NCBI RefSeq assembly: GCF_041925275.1
Contig: NZ_JBHEUZ010000005.1
Coordinates: forward strand, 229,718 to 293,717
Direction of reading: 5' to 3'
Source: Parapedobacter pyrenivorans_A
GTDB lineage: Bacteria; Bacteroidota; Bacteroidia; Sphingobacteriales; Sphingobacteriaceae
DNA: 64,000 nt
Position numbers and translations under genes: made by a program. The first letter of the stretch is position 1, and every line of letters starts with the position of its first letter. Below, one piece after another: positions 34,534-42,837 of this stretch. The notes below the pieces were generated by a model. It was not told the DNA's origin. It did no database searches and was given only the letters and a program-made list of their open reading frames with translations.

Positions 34534-35192
34534 ACCCACTTTTTGATATCGGCCCAATGGTACGTATGGACCCCTTGGTCTCCGCTTAAGGCGACATGGC
34601 ATAGGGCTTTTGACACCCAAGTAGCCGAAACCGCCCTGTATTTTGATAATCTGTTGATTAATAAAGGATTAATAACCTTGAAGAGGACCTGTGCCAGCGA
34701 TTCCAACCCCCTGTTCTCCGATCGGTTGCCCATCAGTAGCGACGGTCGGAACACATGGGCCCGCTCGAAGCCCAAGCGGATGATGTCCCGTTCGGTCTCC
34801 CCCTTCATCCGGAGGTAGAAATTGGCCGAAGCAGGGTTGGCCCCTACCGCGGAAACGAGCAAAAAAGCCGTCGCACCGTTATCCTTCGTATACTGCGCGG
34901 CAGCGACCGGGTAATCGTGGTCTATGCGGTAATACTCGTTGAGATCAGGCGTTTTCTTCCTCGTGGTCCCTACGCAGCAGAAAACGTGGTCGGCGACAAG
35001 CTGTCCCTTGATGTCGGCAAGCGACCGGTGATCGGCAACAAGTTGATTCAACTTAGGGTGTCTGATGCCGGTATCGCGGCGGACGACAACCGTAACCGCG
35101 GCATATGCCGAGCAGTCGAGCAGCTCGCGCAGGAGCTGGCTGCCGATTAATCCGGTGGCGCCGAATAGAATAGCTGATTTCCGAGTTGCCAT
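34530..35192 (-). CDS. Atypical SDR, NAD(P)H-binding oxidoreductase (TIP30-like)
   Basis: The protein has 220 residues. SAILFGATGLIGSQLLREL is the glycine-rich nucleotide loop and VFCCVGTTRKKTPDLNEYYRID follows. The pattern resembles the HTATIP2/TIP30 and YbjT atypical SDRs, with no clear substrate. It precedes and overlaps the ABC-F gene. A -7 box TATTTTTG (35203-35210, minus) lies ten bases before the ATG. Confidence 0.85.
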   Translation of the reverse strand: MATRKSAILFGATGLIGSQLLRELLDCSAYAAVTVVVRRDTGIRHPKLNQLVADHRSLADIKGQLVADHVFCCVGTTRKKTPDLNEYYRIDHDYPVAAAQYTKDNGATAFLLVSAVGANPASANFYLRMKGETERDIIRLGFERAHVFRPSLLMGNRSENRGLESLAQVLFKVINPLLINRLSKYRAVSATWVSKALCHVALSGDQGVHTYHWADIKKWV

Positions 35193-36172
35193 AAATCCGG
35201 TGCAAAAATACGGAAATATATCGGTTCTCCCACTCGCGGCCGGGTGCGGGCAGCGTTGGACTATGAATCCTGCGGAACGGTACTTCCTAGTTGCTTTTCA
35301 TCATTGGCACGTTGTCTTATATGCCGGTAGCACATTCTTATATGCCGGCAGTATATATTTCTGCTGTGCAGGGGTTTGCTTCCGGACCAGAACTACTTAG
35401 TTATGCCGTTTCTCGTGAACGCTTATACTGTTTAGGCGTTTTCTTATGCCGCATTTGCTTTTGTATTCCGATAAAAACTGTTTGGATATGCCGATGCTTG
35501 TGAACTCAACCTCGGCATAGGGGACTTACGCATGCCGCGCTTTTGTTTACTTCCGGCTGGAACGGCTTGGTTCTGTTGCTTCTTGTGTACACCACGGCTC
35601 CATGGGGACTTACGTATGCCGTGCATGGCTTTGCTTTCCGGCCGGAACGGCCTGGTTCTGTTGCTTCTCGTGTCCGCATCGGCTTCACAGGCTTTACGTA
35701 CGCCGTGCATGGCTTTGCTTTCCGGCCGGAACGGCTTGGTTCTGTTGCTTCTTGTGTACATTACAACTTCAAGGGGATTTACGTATGCCGTGCATGGCTT
35801 TGCTTTCCGGCCGGAACGGCTTGGTTCTGTTGCGTCTTGTGTCCGCATCGGCTTCACAGGCTTTACGTATGCCATGCATGGATTTGCTTTCCGGTCGAAG
35901 CGGCTTGGTTCTGCCGCTTCTTGTGAGCACTTCCACCGCCCAAGAGGCTACCTGTGCTGCCGGTTGTATTTACTTTCCGGCCGGAACCGTTTAGTTGTGC
36001 TGTTTCTTGTGAACACTTTTACCGCGTAGGTGGTTGCCTCCAGCAAATTTATAAACGGGTACCGCATAGAAGCGTTGACTTAAATGGCCAAAACCGAAAC
36101 AAAAAAGATGAGGCATGCACAACGCCGGGAAGAAGTAGGTCGGCAGAAGCGTATAACAGGTAACCGCGGCGG
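35193..36172. other. 980-bp intergenic region dominated by a tandem repeat array
   Basis: The gap between the SDR start and the apaG end has no gene I believe. Positions 35200-35215 carry the SDR promoter, 35378-36058 carry eight repeat units, and 36060-36172 shows nothing recognisable. TATGCCG words also occur before the first unit (near 35321 and 35341). Confidence 0.75.
35378..36058. repeat. Eight-unit tandem array, 84-86 bp period, with alternating A/B units
   Basis: Units begin near 35378, 35464, 35549, 35634, 35718, 35803, 35887 and 35973, so the spacing is 84-86 bp. The conserved core reads about TTCCGGCCGGAACGGCTTGG then TTCTGTTGCTTCTTGTG. TTCCGGCCGGAA is itself a perfect 12-bp palindrome in three central units. 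The less conserved half alternates: units 4 and 6 share TCCGCATCGGCTTCACAGGC, units 3 and 5 share another version, giving a 169-bp higher-order period. Central units are nearly identical and outer ones degenerate. The period is not a multiple of three. Confidence 0.9.
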
Positions 36173-36559
36173 CTAGTTCAACCGGTGGGGCGCAATCAGG
36201 TCGAACTTAGGGATATCCACCTCGAAGATCGCACCATCGAGTTCCCGGAGCATTTGGTAGGTGCCACCCATGGTGCCCATGTCGCTTTTGAGATTGCAAC
36301 CCGAAACATATTCATGCCGCTCACCGGGCTCGATGATGGGCTGCAGGCCCACAACCCCCTCGCCCTCCACTTCGCGGTGGGTGCCGTTGGAATCAAAAAT
36401 ATACCAGTGCCGGCGTAAAAGCTGCACGCTGTAGTCCCCTAAGTTTTCGATGGTAATCCGGTACGCAAACATGAAATGTTCGTTTTCGGGATTGGAGTAC
36501 TCGGGTTGGTACACCGTCTCAACCGAAACCTTTACGCCGTCAGTGATTTGTGTGGCCAT
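36173..36559 (-). CDS. apaG: ApaG family protein
   Basis: The protein has 128 residues of the ApaG fold: YRITIENLGDYSVQLLRRHWYIFDSNG, VEGEGVVGLQPIIEPGERHEYVSGC and GTMGGTYQML are the conserved blocks. It is a small cytoplasmic fibronectin-III-like protein of uncertain role that binds nucleotides or acts in Co2+ resistance in some bacteria. It is transcribed away from rsmI. Confidence 0.92.
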   Translation of the reverse strand: MATQITDGVKVSVETVYQPEYSNPENEHFMFAYRITIENLGDYSVQLLRRHWYIFDSNGTHREVEGEGVVGLQPIIEPGERHEYVSGCNLKSDMGTMGGTYQMLRELDGAIFEVDIPKFDLIAPHRLN

Positions 36560-36661
36560 GCGTTCAGCGGAATTTTGGCCAAATTAAGAAATGTGTTTGA
36601 ATAAATAAAACCAACCTGCACATTATCCGGGCTTGACCCAACTTATTCAACACCTTTTTGT

Positions 36662-36669
36662 TAGGTTTG
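36662..36669 (+). promoter_or_regulatory. TAGGTTTG -7 box of the RsmI-like gene
   Basis: It matches TAnnTTTG and ends three bases before the ATG at 36673. TTGACC at 36633 could be the upstream element, though its spacing (23 bp) is long. Confidence 0.45.
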
Positions 36670-36672
36670 TAC

Positions 36673-37380
36673 ATGTTTTACGGAACCCTGTACCTTATCC
36701 CCGTGCCTTTGGCAGACGATGCGGCCTCGGCTTCGTTTACGCCTTACCTCAGCGAAACCATCAATGCAATTGATGAGTACATCGTTGAAAACGGGAAAAC
36801 CGCACGCAAGTTCCTGAAACAAGCGGGGCTCCGGACACCGCAAGACAGGCTTCTATTGCATGATTACGGAAAACATTCGCGAGGCAACGCGGATATGGCG
36901 CCTTTTTTCTCGGGCCTGCTATCGGGTAAGGATGTAGGTTTGATGAGCGAGGCTGGTTGCCCGGGTGTGGCGGACCCCGGTGCAGACATCGTGGCGGAGG
37001 CCTACCGCCTGGGCATCAAGGTGGTGCCGCTGGTCGGCCCCAGTTCGATCCTGTTGGGACTGATGGCGTCGGGGTTCAACGGCCAAAGCTTTGCGTTCCA
37101 TGGCTACCTTCCGATAGATAAAGGCGACCGTGCGAGGAAAATAAGCCTATTGGAGCAAACGGCCCAGCGGGACAAACAAACACAAGTTTTTATCGAAACC
37201 CCCTTCCGCAACAACCAGTTGCTGGCTGAGCTGCTCCGCATATGCAAACCGCAGACACGCCTTTGCGTGGCCGTTGACCTCACGGCTGCCGATGAGCAAA
37301 TCATAAGCCAACCGATCCGCAAGTGGCGGGAAGGGAACTATGATTTCCATAAAAAGCCAGCGATTTTCTTGCTTTTTTAA
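36673..37380 (+). CDS. SAM-dependent methyltransferase, RsmI/tetrapyrrole methylase fold
   Basis: The protein has 235 residues. GTLYLIPVPLAD, AGCPGVADPGADIV and VVPLVGPSSILLGLMASGFNGQSFAFHGYLP match the RsmI-like 16S rRNA (C1402 ribose) methylase family. The Bacteroidota form is shorter and lacks some RsmI residues, so the exact nucleotide is not certain. I start it at the ATG at 36673; the TTG at 36658 is less likely because it precedes the -7 box. Confidence 0.82.
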   Translation: MFYGTLYLIPVPLADDAASASFTPYLSETINAIDEYIVENGKTARKFLKQAGLRTPQDRLLLHDYGKHSRGNADMAPFFSGLLSGKDVGLMSEAGCPGVADPGADIVAEAYRLGIKVVPLVGPSSILLGLMASGFNGQSFAFHGYLPIDKGDRARKISLLEQTAQRDKQTQVFIETPFRNNQLLAELLRICKPQTRLCVAVDLTAADEQIISQPIRKWREGNYDFHKKPAIFLLF

Positions 37381-37382
37381 CT

Positions 37383-38993
37383 GTGGGAACCATAAAGCAA
37401 ACCGATGTTTTGATTGTCGGGGCCGGCCCTTCGGGGTTGATGATGGCGGCCCAACTGCTCCGTTACGGTCTGCAGCCCACGGTCATCGATGCCAAGCCGG
37501 GTCCGGATCGTGAACCCAAAGCGATGCTTGTACACGCTCGGTCGTTGGAGCTTTTCCGCCAGCTGGGGCTTTCCGATCGGCTGCTTGCGCAGGGGGAACC
37601 GTGCTATGCCATGCAGCTGCTCGGGCGCCGTGGCCCGGTGGGCACGTTGGATTTTTCGCAGTTGGTTGCTACAGCGACAGCATTTCCGTTCATCCACCGG
37701 ATTGGCCAGGATGATGTGGAGAAACTGCTGCTCAACCGGCTGACAGAAAAGGCATGCCCCGTATCGTGGGAAACCCGTCTTGAATCGATCAGGCAGGACG
37801 ACGGCGGGGCGACGGCCACCTTGCTGCACAACGGCAGGCGCCAGGAGTGGCGGTGTGCATGGGTGATCGGCGCAGACGGCCACCACAGTACTTTGCAAGG
37901 ATTGCTCGGCATACCGCTTGAAGGCGATGGCGAAGCACGGAATTTTTTTGTGGCCGAAGTCGAAACGAAACAAGTGGAAAGCCGTAAAATCCGGCTTTTT
38001 TTTCTCGACACCGGACCATTGGCGGTTGTTCCTATCGGCGCAACCGGCCGCCACCACATGCTGGGCACATTGCCCGCGGGATATGAACCCAAACAAAACG
38101 ATATACTGGGATGTGCAGCCGTCAAACAAGGTCTGACGGCTGCGTTTGGTGTTGATTTCGACCCGGACGAAAGCCTACGGATTACACATTTCCGCTACCG
38201 GAAGCAAGCCGTTGAGCAAATGCGGCGGCAACGATGCTTCCTAATCGGCGATGCGGCGCATGGGTTCTCGCCCCTCGTGGGCCGTGGAATGAACGAAGGC
38301 CTATACGATGCGGCAAACCTCGCCTGGAAACTCGCGGGGGTGGTGAACGGTCGGATGGCATTGGGCGTGCTCCATACGTACCAGCAGGAACGAATGCCTG
38401 CGATAAAGGCGGGGAACGGTATTTTTGACGTGGGAGAAAAAGGCCGACGGTGGCTGAACAGGTTGAAGAACTCCCTCTTAAAAATGCGGATAAACCGTGT
38501 CGGCAGCGACCCGGACCGCCTACGGCGGGCATTTGACCGACTGGCAGGCATCGATGTGCATTATCGGCACTCTCCCCTTGCAGTACACCATGCATCGGGG
38601 ACCTATATCCAGGCAGGTGACCGGCTTCCCTGCTTGCCCGTGTTTGACGAGAAAGTAAAAATACAGACCGATTTACACCGCTGGTGTGAAAAACCAGGTT
38701 TTGTTTTATTGGTGCTGGGTACAATCAGCCACCACCACCTCCATATCATCGGACAGTGGATGCGGCAAAAATATCCCCGTGAGATGCATCTTTACTATCT
38801 CCCCTATTCAAACCGGAACCAAGCGGTGTTCCGTGCGTTCGAAGTGAAACCGACAGGAACGAAACTCGTGCTCATCCGGCCAGATATGCATATCGGTTAC
38901 ATCAATGACATGCTTAATGTATCCCTTGTAGATACGTACATGCAGGAGATATTGGGGTGGGCTTTTTTTGGTCATTTACCGGAAAAGCACTAA
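37383..38993 (+). CDS. FAD-dependent aromatic-ring-type monooxygenase
   Basis: The protein has 536 residues with a GTG start at 37383. VLIVGAGPSGLMMAAQLLRYG is the FAD fold, WVIGADGHHST is the DG motif, and FLIGDAAHGFSPLVGRGMNEGLYDAANLAWKLAG is the GD motif of class A flavoprotein hydroxylases (PHBH, phenol-hydroxylase and polyketide-hydroxylase groups). The thioredoxin-like C-terminal tail of phenol hydroxylases is suggested by CEKPGFVLLVLG. The substrate is unknown. It runs into a secreted alpha/beta hydrolase gene (26 bp away), perhaps with a shared role. Confidence 0.85.
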   Translation: MGTIKQTDVLIVGAGPSGLMMAAQLLRYGLQPTVIDAKPGPDREPKAMLVHARSLELFRQLGLSDRLLAQGEPCYAMQLLGRRGPVGTLDFSQLVATATAFPFIHRIGQDDVEKLLLNRLTEKACPVSWETRLESIRQDDGGATATLLHNGRRQEWRCAWVIGADGHHSTLQGLLGIPLEGDGEARNFFVAEVETKQVESRKIRLFFLDTGPLAVVPIGATGRHHMLGTLPAGYEPKQNDILGCAAVKQGLTAAFGVDFDPDESLRITHFRYRKQAVEQMRRQRCFLIGDAAHGFSPLVGRGMNEGLYDAANLAWKLAGVVNGRMALGVLHTYQQERMPAIKAGNGIFDVGEKGRRWLNRLKNSLLKMRINRVGSDPDRLRRAFDRLAGIDVHYRHSPLAVHHASGTYIQAGDRLPCLPVFDEKVKIQTDLHRWCEKPGFVLLVLGTISHHHLHIIGQWMRQKYPREMHLYYLPYSNRNQAVFRAFEVKPTGTKLVLIRPDMHIGYINDMLNVSLVDTYMQEILGWAFFGHLPEKH

Positions 38994-39018
38994 CTATGTA
39001 TCACAAATTAACACCCAT

Positions 39019-39765
39019 ATGTACAAGTTAACAAGTATGCTGCTTCTTTGTATGGCACTTTGGTCGGCGGCAACGATGGCCCAACAGCAAACCTACGTGC
39101 TGGTGCATGGTGCTTGGGGCGGCGGATGGTCTTTCAAGCAGACGGATTCACTGCTCCGCGCGGCCGGACACACGGTGTACCGGCCCACCTTATCCGGATT
39201 GGGAGAGCGGCAGCACCTGGCTTCGCCGGACATCGATCTGGATACCCACATCAAGGACGTGGTAAATACCATCCTGTTTGAGAACCTGCACGATGTGATC
39301 CTGCTGGGGCATAGCTATGGCGGCATGGTGGTTACCGGTGTGGCCGACAGCCTGCCCGGCCGCATCAAGCGGTTGATTTACCTGGACGCATTTGTGCCCG
39401 AAGACGGCCAAAGCGTGGCCACTGCGCACGGCGGCGGGCAGACCGGCCGCGAAATGTCGGCGGAAGACGGGCTCATACACCCCTTTTGGGCTGTGGACGC
39501 GCAGGGTTTTCCGAAAGATGTACCGCAGCCGGCCAAGACATTTTCCCAACCGCTGGTGCTGAAGAACGAAAAGCGGTTGGCCCTACCGACTACCTATATC
39601 CTTACGTACGAGGGCGACAATGCGGAAAAAGATGCTTTTGCTTTTTTCGCTAAACGGGCGCAGCGCTACGGCTGGACGGTAGTCAACATGCAAGCGGATC
39701 ATAATCCGCAGATGAGCATGCCGGACAAGCTGGCGGTCCTATTGGAAGAAGTGGTGGGCAACTAA
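39019..39765 (+). CDS. Secreted alpha/beta-fold hydrolase
   Basis: The protein has 248 residues from MYKLTSMLLLCMALWSAATMAQQQ, a signal peptide; the upstream frame overlaps the monooxygenase end and is rejected as the start. The nucleophile elbow is GHSYGGMVV, the His is in ADHNPQMSM and the oxyanion region is LVHGAWGGGWSF. It resembles the plant-methylesterase-like and EstC group of esterases. The substrate is unknown. The stop overlaps the next start by one base. Confidence 0.85.
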   Translation: MYKLTSMLLLCMALWSAATMAQQQTYVLVHGAWGGGWSFKQTDSLLRAAGHTVYRPTLSGLGERQHLASPDIDLDTHIKDVVNTILFENLHDVILLGHSYGGMVVTGVADSLPGRIKRLIYLDAFVPEDGQSVATAHGGGQTGREMSAEDGLIHPFWAVDAQGFPKDVPQPAKTFSQPLVLKNEKRLALPTTYILTYEGDNAEKDAFAFFAKRAQRYGWTVVNMQADHNPQMSMPDKLAVLLEEVVGN

Positions 39766-40247
39766 TGAAGGCATCCATGGATAGGCAGGAAATAACATGG
39801 GTGGAGAAGACGTTTGCCGCACTTTCGTTGGAGGAGCTCTATAAAATCCTGCAATTGCGGCAAGAAATATTCGTCTTGGAGCAGGCGTGCGTATACCGCG
39901 ACTTGGATAACAAGGACCAACTGTCGTGCCACCTCATGGCATGGCAGGGCGATACGTTGGTAGCCTATACACGGCTTATCCCGTACGGTATCTCCTACCC
40001 GGATGCGTTGAGCATTGGACGCGTGGCCACTGCCTCGGCTTTCCGGGGGCGGGGCCTGGGCGGCGAGCTGATGAGGCGGAGCATCGATGGAGCCTACGGT
40101 TTATATGGGGGGAAAACGATAAAAATAGGGGCGCAGCAGCATCTCGAAGCGTTTTATAACGCACTGGGCTTTGAGCAGACAAGCGAGCCTTATATGGATG
40201 CCGGCATCCTGCACATCGAGATGACCCTTCCGCCAAGGGAACGTTGA
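39765..40247 (+). CDS. GNAT-family N-acetyltransferase, ElaA-like
   Basis: The protein has 160 residues. LYKILQLRQEIFVLEQACVYRDLD is the ElaA signature, GRVATASAFRGRGLGGELMRRSI is the acetyl-CoA loop, and FYNALGFEQTSEPYMDAGILHIEM is the closing GNAT segment. The function of ElaA is unknown. The start (39765, or 39777) overlaps the preceding hydrolase stop. Confidence 0.9.
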   Translation: MKASMDRQEITWVEKTFAALSLEELYKILQLRQEIFVLEQACVYRDLDNKDQLSCHLMAWQGDTLVAYTRLIPYGISYPDALSIGRVATASAFRGRGLGGELMRRSIDGAYGLYGGKTIKIGAQQHLEAFYNALGFEQTSEPYMDAGILHIEMTLPPRER

Positions 40248-40335
40248 TGCCGTGGATTCGAGCCGATCGTTGGGTTTTATAACGGAATCGCTGTAATTTA
40301 GCACCGAAGAAATCATTAGAAGCAACTGTTTGCGA

Positions 40336-40812
40336 ATGAACATTGACTACGAAAATCTTTCGCCCGAAATGATACAGCTGGTTGTCGCTGTATTTCTGAT
40401 CAGATTGGCCGTGTGGGTGTTTTATGCCAATACCGTACGCAAAACATTGGGTTGCGTCTCGCCTGAAAACCGGTTGATGACCCCCAACCAGGCCTGGCTG
40501 CTGGTCATACCGCTATTTAACATTTACTGGAATTTTTCCGTGGCCTCGCGGTTGGCAGATTCGCTTACCAATGAGTTCTATGACCGTAAAATAGCGGAGG
40601 AAGAAAACCCCGGACGGATGGCAGGAATGTGGTACGCCTGGCTCTTTTTGCTGTCCAGCATTCCATTACCCGCATTTATCCTGGTGACCATCGGTTTATT
40701 AAGCATCGTTTATTTCGTAGGCTATTGGGTGAAGGTGAACAACTTTAGAAATCTTCTGGTAGAGCATGAAAAACTCAAAAATAACCGGCAAACCGATGAT
40801 GAAACTGCGTGA
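40336..40812 (+). CDS. Multi-helix membrane protein, possibly DUF4328-like
   Basis: The protein has 158 residues from the ATG at 40336, with about four hydrophobic helices. The patch MTPNQAWLLVIPLFNIYWNFSVA resembles DUF4328-type membrane proteins. The tail HEKLKNNRQTDDETA is polar. The function is unknown. It overlaps the nif3 start by 14 bp. Confidence 0.65.
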   Translation: MNIDYENLSPEMIQLVVAVFLIRLAVWVFYANTVRKTLGCVSPENRLMTPNQAWLLVIPLFNIYWNFSVASRLADSLTNEFYDRKIAEEENPGRMAGMWYAWLFLLSSIPLPAFILVTIGLLSIVYFVGYWVKVNNFRNLLVEHEKLKNNRQTDDETA

Positions 40813-41896
40813 ATTGACCGACCACCTCGAGTCGTTGGCCCCACTGGCTTACCAGGAGCCCTACGACAATGCAGGGCTCTTGGTCGGCAGCCCCGACCAG
40901 GAAGTAAACCGGGCACTCATCTCGTTGGATTGCACCGAGGCCGTGGTGGATGAAGCCATCGCGCTGGGCTGCGACATGATCATATCCCACCACCCCATCG
41001 TATTCAACGGGCTGAAGCGGTTCAATGGCAGCACGTATGTGGAACGGGTGGTGATGAAGGCAATCAAGCATGGCATCGCGCTGTATGCCATCCATACGAA
41101 CCTGGATAACGTACTGGGCGGCGTGAATGGTAAGATAGCGGAGCGGTTGGGATTACGGGATAAGCGGATACTCAGCCCGAAGGGCGACATGCTCCGCAAG
41201 CTGGCGGTGTTTGTGCCGTTGGCACATGCGGAGCGTGTGCGGACGGCCCTGTTCGGGGCCGGCGCCGGTAACGTTGGCCGCTATGATGCTTGCAGTTTCA
41301 ACACCACCGGCTATGGGACGTTCCGGGCGGGCGAAGGGGCGGATCCTTTTGTGGGTAGCCCGGGGGAGCACCACCGGGAAGAGGAAATGCGGATCGAGGT
41401 GGTTTTTCCAGCCACAGAAGAAAGAGCCGTGTTACAGGCCCTTTTCGAAGCGCATCCTTATGAAGAGGTGGCGTACGACATCTATCGGTTGCAAAACCGC
41501 CATCAAGGGATAGGGGCAGGCCTTTTTGGCCGGTTGGAGCAGCCGATGGCGGAAACAGACTTCCTCGGTTTCCTGAAGGAACAGCTGGGGGCAACCGTGA
41601 TCAGGCACACAGCCCTCCGAGGCAAACCGGTGGCCGATGTGGCCGTTTGCGGCGGGTCCGGGGGCTTCTTGCTCGGCCAGGCAATCGGTGCAGGGGCAGA
41701 TGTGTTCGTGACGGCAGATTACAAGTACCACGAGTTTTTTGATGCCGAGGGAAAAATCGTCATCGCGGATGTGGGACATTTTGAAAGCGAACAGTTTACG
41801 CAGCAACTATTGTTGGAAATTATTCAGAAAAAATTTCCTACCTTTGCAGTCCGTTTGACGGGAATGGACACGAACCCAATAAAATATTATAGTTAA
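40799..41896 (+). CDS. Nif3-like dinuclear metal-binding protein (GTP cyclohydrolase 1 type 2 homologue)
   Basis: The protein has 365 residues from MKLRELTDHLESLAPLAYQEPYDNAGLLVG. Metal-ligand regions are CDMIISHHPIVFNG and YAIHTNLDNVLGGVN near the N-terminus and ADVGHFESEQFT at the C-terminus. A central PII-like insert (ERVRTALFGAGAGNVGRYDAC) is typical of the YqfO type. The function is uncertain. The zinc-ribbon coiled-coil gene follows directly, a conserved pairing. Confidence 0.88.
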   Translation: MKLRELTDHLESLAPLAYQEPYDNAGLLVGSPDQEVNRALISLDCTEAVVDEAIALGCDMIISHHPIVFNGLKRFNGSTYVERVVMKAIKHGIALYAIHTNLDNVLGGVNGKIAERLGLRDKRILSPKGDMLRKLAVFVPLAHAERVRTALFGAGAGNVGRYDACSFNTTGYGTFRAGEGADPFVGSPGEHHREEEMRIEVVFPATEERAVLQALFEAHPYEEVAYDIYRLQNRHQGIGAGLFGRLEQPMAETDFLGFLKEQLGATVIRHTALRGKPVADVAVCGGSGGFLLGQAIGAGADVFVTADYKYHEFFDAEGKIVIADVGHFESEQFTQQLLLEIIQKKFPTFAVRLTGMDTNPIKYYS

Positions 41897-42649
41897 ATGG
41901 AACAGACTATAGAACAAAAACTAAGGGCGCTTTGGCTGCTGCAGACCATCCACACCAAGGTCGACAAAATCCGGCAGGTGCGGGGTGAGTTGCCGATGGA
42001 GGTAAGCGACCTGGAAGACGATATAGCGGGGTTGGAAACCCGCATAGAGAAAATCCGGGGCGAATTGGACGAGCTGGAGGATGCCATCGTAAACCGCCGC
42101 AACATGATCCAGGATGCACAGGCGGCGATAAAGAAATACGAGGGGCAGCTCAACGAGGTGAAAAACAACCGGGAGTACGACGCCATTACCAAAGAGATAG
42201 AAATCCAGGGGCTGGACATCCAGGTGAGTGAGAAAAAAATCCGCGAGTTTGAGTTTGATATCAAAAACAAGACGGAGATTTACGAAGGCACGCTGGAGAC
42301 GCTGGAAACGGCAAAGAAAGACCTTGAAGTAAAAAAAGGGGAGTTGGATACCATCACCAGCGAAACCCAAAAGGAAGAGGATGAGTTGACCAAGCAAGCC
42401 GACGAAGCTGAAAATGACATCGAGGAGCGCCTGCTACGGGTATATCGCCGACTGAGGACCTCTTACAAGAATGGGTTGGCGGTTGTTTCGATAGACCGCG
42501 ACAGCTGCTCGGGGTGCCATAACAAGATACCCCCCCAGAAGCAACTGGAAATCCGCCAGCGCAAGAAAATCATCGTATGCGAGCATTGCGGCCGTGTACT
42601 TGTTGATGAAGCCCTTGCGGAGGAAACAGCACCCTCTTCGGTCGCTTAA
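41897..42649 (+). CDS. Coiled-coil protein with C4-type zinc ribbon (DUF164/zf-RING_7)
   Basis: The protein has 250 residues. Residues 1-195 form a long coiled coil (EDDIAGLETRIEKIRGELDELEDAI and similar). The C-terminal CSGCHNKIPPQ and CEHCGRVLVD give the four Cys of the zinc ribbon. The start codon follows the nif3 stop directly. It ends before a strong terminator at 42677. Proposed roles in this family include nucleic-acid or membrane-associated functions; none is firmly shown. Confidence 0.88.
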   Translation: MEQTIEQKLRALWLLQTIHTKVDKIRQVRGELPMEVSDLEDDIAGLETRIEKIRGELDELEDAIVNRRNMIQDAQAAIKKYEGQLNEVKNNREYDAITKEIEIQGLDIQVSEKKIREFEFDIKNKTEIYEGTLETLETAKKDLEVKKGELDTITSETQKEEDELTKQADEAENDIEERLLRVYRRLRTSYKNGLAVVSIDRDSCSGCHNKIPPQKQLEIRQRKKIIVCEHCGRVLVDEALAEETAPSSVA

Positions 42650-42676
42650 GGCAAAGGAAACTTGATGAATAGGGCC

Positions 42677-42710
42677 GCCCGTCTCGTTTTAAACGAGACG
42701 GGCGTTTTTT
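42677..42710 (+). terminator. Rho-independent terminator after the zinc-ribbon gene
   Basis: The stem GCCCGTCTCGTTT with complement and a T6 tract (42705-42710) begins 28 bp after the stop codon. It shares the CCGTCTCG core with hairpins at 21131 and 54892. Confidence 0.9.
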
Positions 42711-42837
42711 GTCGAATATTTTTAGCATTTTTTGCCTGCAAACCATTATCTTTAGCGACAGAGGAGAAATCGTCAGCTTGCGTCTCGGCCCAGTTTTGGC
42801 GAATTTTGCTCATCATACGATTAGTTGACAACAGTAA

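Noticed and set aside
35444..35875. 143-residue ORF on the minus strand across the repeats
   Set aside because: The repeat period is not a multiple of three and comparable frames exist on the plus strand; composition is low-complexity.
35378..36058. CRISPR array
   Set aside because: The conserved part is longer than usual repeats and the spacer-like parts themselves recur in an A/B/A/B pattern; no cas genes are nearby.
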